From contig JAMOQA010000512.1 of assembly GCA_027064265.1 (NCBI GenBank), positions 1 to 7,065 of the forward strand: a stretch of 7,065 nucleotides of DNA, given 5' to 3'. Under the pieces are notes generated by a model. That model was not told the DNA's origin, ran no database searches, and saw only the letters and a program-made list of their open reading frames with translations. A program made the position numbers and the translations under genes. The first letter of the stretch is position 1. The number at the start of each line of letters is the position of its first letter. Shown here piece by piece: positions 5,374 through 7,065 of this stretch. Source of the stretch: Acidobacteriota bacterium (GTDB lineage Bacteria > Acidobacteriota > Polarisedimenticolia > J045).

Positions 5374-6618
5374 TTGATCCGCCTTGCCGCGCTCGCCCTC
5401 CTTCTCCTCATCGTGCTGGTCGGGGGCCGGCGCACGCCGGCACGCTTTCCCGTGCCCGCCGGGATCCGGCTCCTGTTCGTTACCGGGTCGGAGTTCCTGG
5501 TCGTCGGGATCCTCCTCGGGCCCCAGCTTCTCGGCATCCTCGACCGGGAGGTGATCGACGCCCTCCGTCCGTTCGCCACCGTGGGGCTCGCCTTCGTCGG
5601 TCTCCACTACGGGCTCCAGCTCGAGATCCCGCTGCTCCGGACCATCCCGCTCTTCTACTCGGTGGCGCCCGCCGTCCAGGCGGCGGCAGGCGCCCTTGCC
5701 GTCGGGGTCCCCGCGTGGTTCTGGCTGCGCACCTGGCCCGCCGACGCGAGGGAAACCCTGGTCGCCACCCTGGTCCTGGCCGCCGCCGCGGCCTGTTCCA
5801 CCCCCGCCTCCCTCGACATGCTCGCCCTCGACCGGAAGTACGCCGGCTCCCCCGTCCTGCGCATGCTCCGGCACCTGGCCGAGATGGGAGAACTCCCCGC
5901 CCTCGCCCTCTTCGGTCTCGCGCTCTGCTGGCGCCAGGCCGCGCCCGTCGTTCCCGGCTGGCAGTCGTTCCTCTTCCTGCAGTGGCTCGGCCTCGCCGTC
6001 CTGATGGGCGTGCTGTTCGGGGGAGCCCTCGCCCTGCTGCCGCGGGTCGGGAAGGTGGGAACCGGGCGCCTGCTCGTCGGAGGCCTCGCGGCGACGTTCT
6101 TCTTCGGGGGGATGGCCCGCTACCTGCACATCTCGCCCCTGTTCGTGGGCCTCGTGGCGGGCATCACCGTCGCCAACATTCCCGCGCCGCGGCGCAGGGT
6201 CCAGGCGCTGGTCCACCGCCTCGAGGGACCGTTCATGATGTTCCTCCTCCTGGTCGCCGGGGCCGTGGGGTCCCTCGAGACTCCCCTCGAGCTGGGCGCC
6301 CTCGGCGTCCTCGCCGCCGCGGCGGCGCTGGTCGGCCTTCGCCTGCTCGGCAAGGGGCTCGCCGGTGTCCTCCTCGCCCGGACGACCCACGCCCTCCGGA
6401 ACCCGCCGGCCGGCTTCGGACTCGGGCTCGTCGCCCAGGGGGGCATCGCCGTCGCCCTCGCCCTCGACTACCTGGAGTCCGGCCCGGGCCCCTTCACCTC
6501 CGTCGTGCTGGCGGCGACGATGTTCGCCGTCCTGGTCACCGAGATGGTCTCCCCCTGGATGATCCTCCGCGTGCTTCGCCGAGAGGCGGCCCACGGGGAA
6601 GGGGAGGGGACCCGATGA
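5374..6618 (+). CDS. CPA2-type cation/proton antiporter-like membrane protein
   Basis: This 414-residue polytopic protein has about 11-12 hydrophobic segments. The second segment has the Kef/Na+-H+ exchanger style GILLGPQLLG (about 45-54), and the discontinuous-helix region reads ACSTPASLDML (140-150), where Kef proteins have SSTAIAMQ. A later helix reads AEMGELPALALF (169-180), aligning with the FQDIAAIP helix of KefC, so the ion-site Asp of the QD/ND pair appears to be Glu173 here. It probably exchanges Na+ or K+ for H+ at the inner membrane; the ion is not predictable. There is no RCK/TrkA_N domain. The start codon is TTG 5374, supported by the GGAGGGGGG block just upstream; no suitable ATG exists. 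It lies 34 bases after the beta-sandwich gene and overlaps the next gene by ATGA, so all three are probably one operon. Confidence 0.85.
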   Translation: MIRLAALALLLLIVLVGGRRTPARFPVPAGIRLLFVTGSEFLVVGILLGPQLLGILDREVIDALRPFATVGLAFVGLHYGLQLEIPLLRTIPLFYSVAPAVQAAAGALAVGVPAWFWLRTWPADARETLVATLVLAAAAACSTPASLDMLALDRKYAGSPVLRMLRHLAEMGELPALALFGLALCWRQAAPVVPGWQSFLFLQWLGLAVLMGVLFGGALALLPRVGKVGTGRLLVGGLAATFFFGGMARYLHISPLFVGLVAGITVANIPAPRRRVQALVHRLEGPFMMFLLLVAGAVGSLETPLELGALGVLAAAAALVGLRLLGKGLAGVLLARTTHALRNPPAGFGLGLVAQGGIAVALALDYLESGPGPFTSVVLAATMFAVLVTEMVSPWMILRVLRREAAHGEGEGTR

Positions 6619-7065
6619 CCCGGCTCTTCCGGTACTCCGGCCTCGGGGGCGTCCCGGACCGCCTCCGCACGACCGTGCCCTGGGCCCTGCTCCTCCTGCT
6701 CGGCACGACCCTGCTCATGGGGGGGCTCAGGTGGGTGCCGGCCCTGGTCAGCCCTGCCCGGAGCGGGGAGATCACCCTCGCCATCGGCTTCCTGCTGCTC
6801 GCCGGGTGGTGCGCCGGCCTGGTCGCCGAGGCGCTCCGCCTGCCGCGCCTCACCGGTTACATCGTCGCCGGCATCGCCGCGGGCCCGTCGGCGCTCGGCC
6901 TCCTCGACGCCGACCTGGTCGCCCGGCTCGGCCCCCTCGACGACCTGGCGCTGACCTTCATCGCCCTCGTCGCCGGGGGCGAGCTGCACGGCGAGCTGAT
7001 CCGGAAACGCTGGCGCTCCCTCGTCAGCTGGGTCGGCGCCCAGGTGTTCCTGGTCCCCCTCCTCG
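6615..7065 (+). CDS. second CPA2-type cation/proton antiporter, N-terminal part (runs off the window)
   Basis: Only the first 150 residues are visible. ATG 6615 overlaps the previous stop (ATGA) and has GGGGAGGGGA just upstream. A basic N-terminus is followed by hydrophobic segments at about 21-38 (VPWALLLLLGTTLLMGGL) and 53-71. Then comes the strongly conserved exchanger block LRLPRLTGYIVAGIAAGPSALGLL (74-97), then LALTFIALVAGGEL (111-124) and the basic IRKRWR. The motif LPRxTGYxxAGxxxGPSxLGLL is typical of cation:proton antiporters of the CPA2/Kef type. It is distinct in sequence from the preceding antiporter and has an extra N-terminal helix, so it is not a simple recent duplicate. Tight coupling suggests the two products act together or form a heteromer; this is inference. 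The ion-binding helices lie beyond the window. Confidence 0.85.
   Translation, partial: MTRLFRYSGLGGVPDRLRTTVPWALLLLLGTTLLMGGLRWVPALVSPARSGEITLAIGFLLLAGWCAGLVAEALRLPRLTGYIVAGIAAGPSALGLLDADLVARLGPLDDLALTFIALVAGGELHGELIRKRWRSLVSWVGAQVFLVPLL

Noticed and set aside
5209..6594. 461-codon minus-strand ORF
   Set aside because: It is very Gly/Glu/Arg/His-rich low-complexity sequence antisense to the antiporter gene, whose own frame shows clear membrane segments and family motifs.
1..7065. CRISPR arrays, tRNA or rRNA genes
   Set aside because: I saw no regularly spaced direct repeats, no cloverleaf with a GGTTCRA-type arm, and no rRNA-like stretch on either strand.

Overview
The window is very GC-rich bacterial DNA: G or C dominates third codon positions, and every real frame is shadowed by long antisense ORFs. 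It carries a piece of the chromosome-housekeeping neighbourhood usually found near the replication origin. Two perfect parS-type palindromes are followed by mnmG and rsmG on the plus strand, and mnmE lies on the minus strand, converging on them. Protein style (GC-rich RsmG with a GSGNGYP motif, a small secreted carboxypeptidase-regulatory-like protein with a C-terminal membrane segment) suggests a Gram-negative lineage such as Acidobacteriota. That placement is an inference with low confidence.

Layout. Positions 1-192 hold two identical 18-bp ParB-binding palindromes with centres 73 bp apart. 193-2043 is mnmG and 2040-2747 is rsmG, joined by an ATGA start/stop overlap. 2748-3066 is a short convergent region with two small hairpins and a probable minus-strand gene for a small cysteine-rich single-pass membrane protein (2656-2973). 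3067-4410 is mnmE (minus), whose G4 guanine-recognition motif is degenerate. 4438-4642 is a non-coding, almost wholly palindromic 197-bp element with about 50-bp imperfect terminal inverted repeats flanked by CTAG on both sides. It looks like a MITE sitting directly upstream of mnmE. 4643-4766 holds a good sigma70-type promoter (TTGACA, 17-bp spacer, TGCAAT) and a strong Shine-Dalgarno. 4767-5339 encodes the small secreted or anchored beta-sandwich protein, 5374-6618 a CPA2-type cation/proton antiporter-like membrane protein, and 6615 to the window end a second, different antiporter of the same superfamily, overlapping the first by ATGA.

How the genes fit together. MnmE and MnmG are the two subunits of the complex that modifies U34 in the wobble position of several tRNAs, and RsmG methylates 16S rRNA, so the left half is translation fidelity plus chromosome segregation (parS). 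The usual run mnmE-mnmG-rsmG-parA-parB is broken here: mnmE is inverted, and parA/parB do not follow rsmG. The right half looks like an operon of one envelope protein and two antiporter subunits or paralogues, transcribed from the 4696-4724 promoter. I saw no complete unknown defence or mobile system. The most interesting items are the palindromic element that may supply the mnmE promoter, the unusual MnmE G4 motif, the tandem antiporter pair and the paired parS sites.
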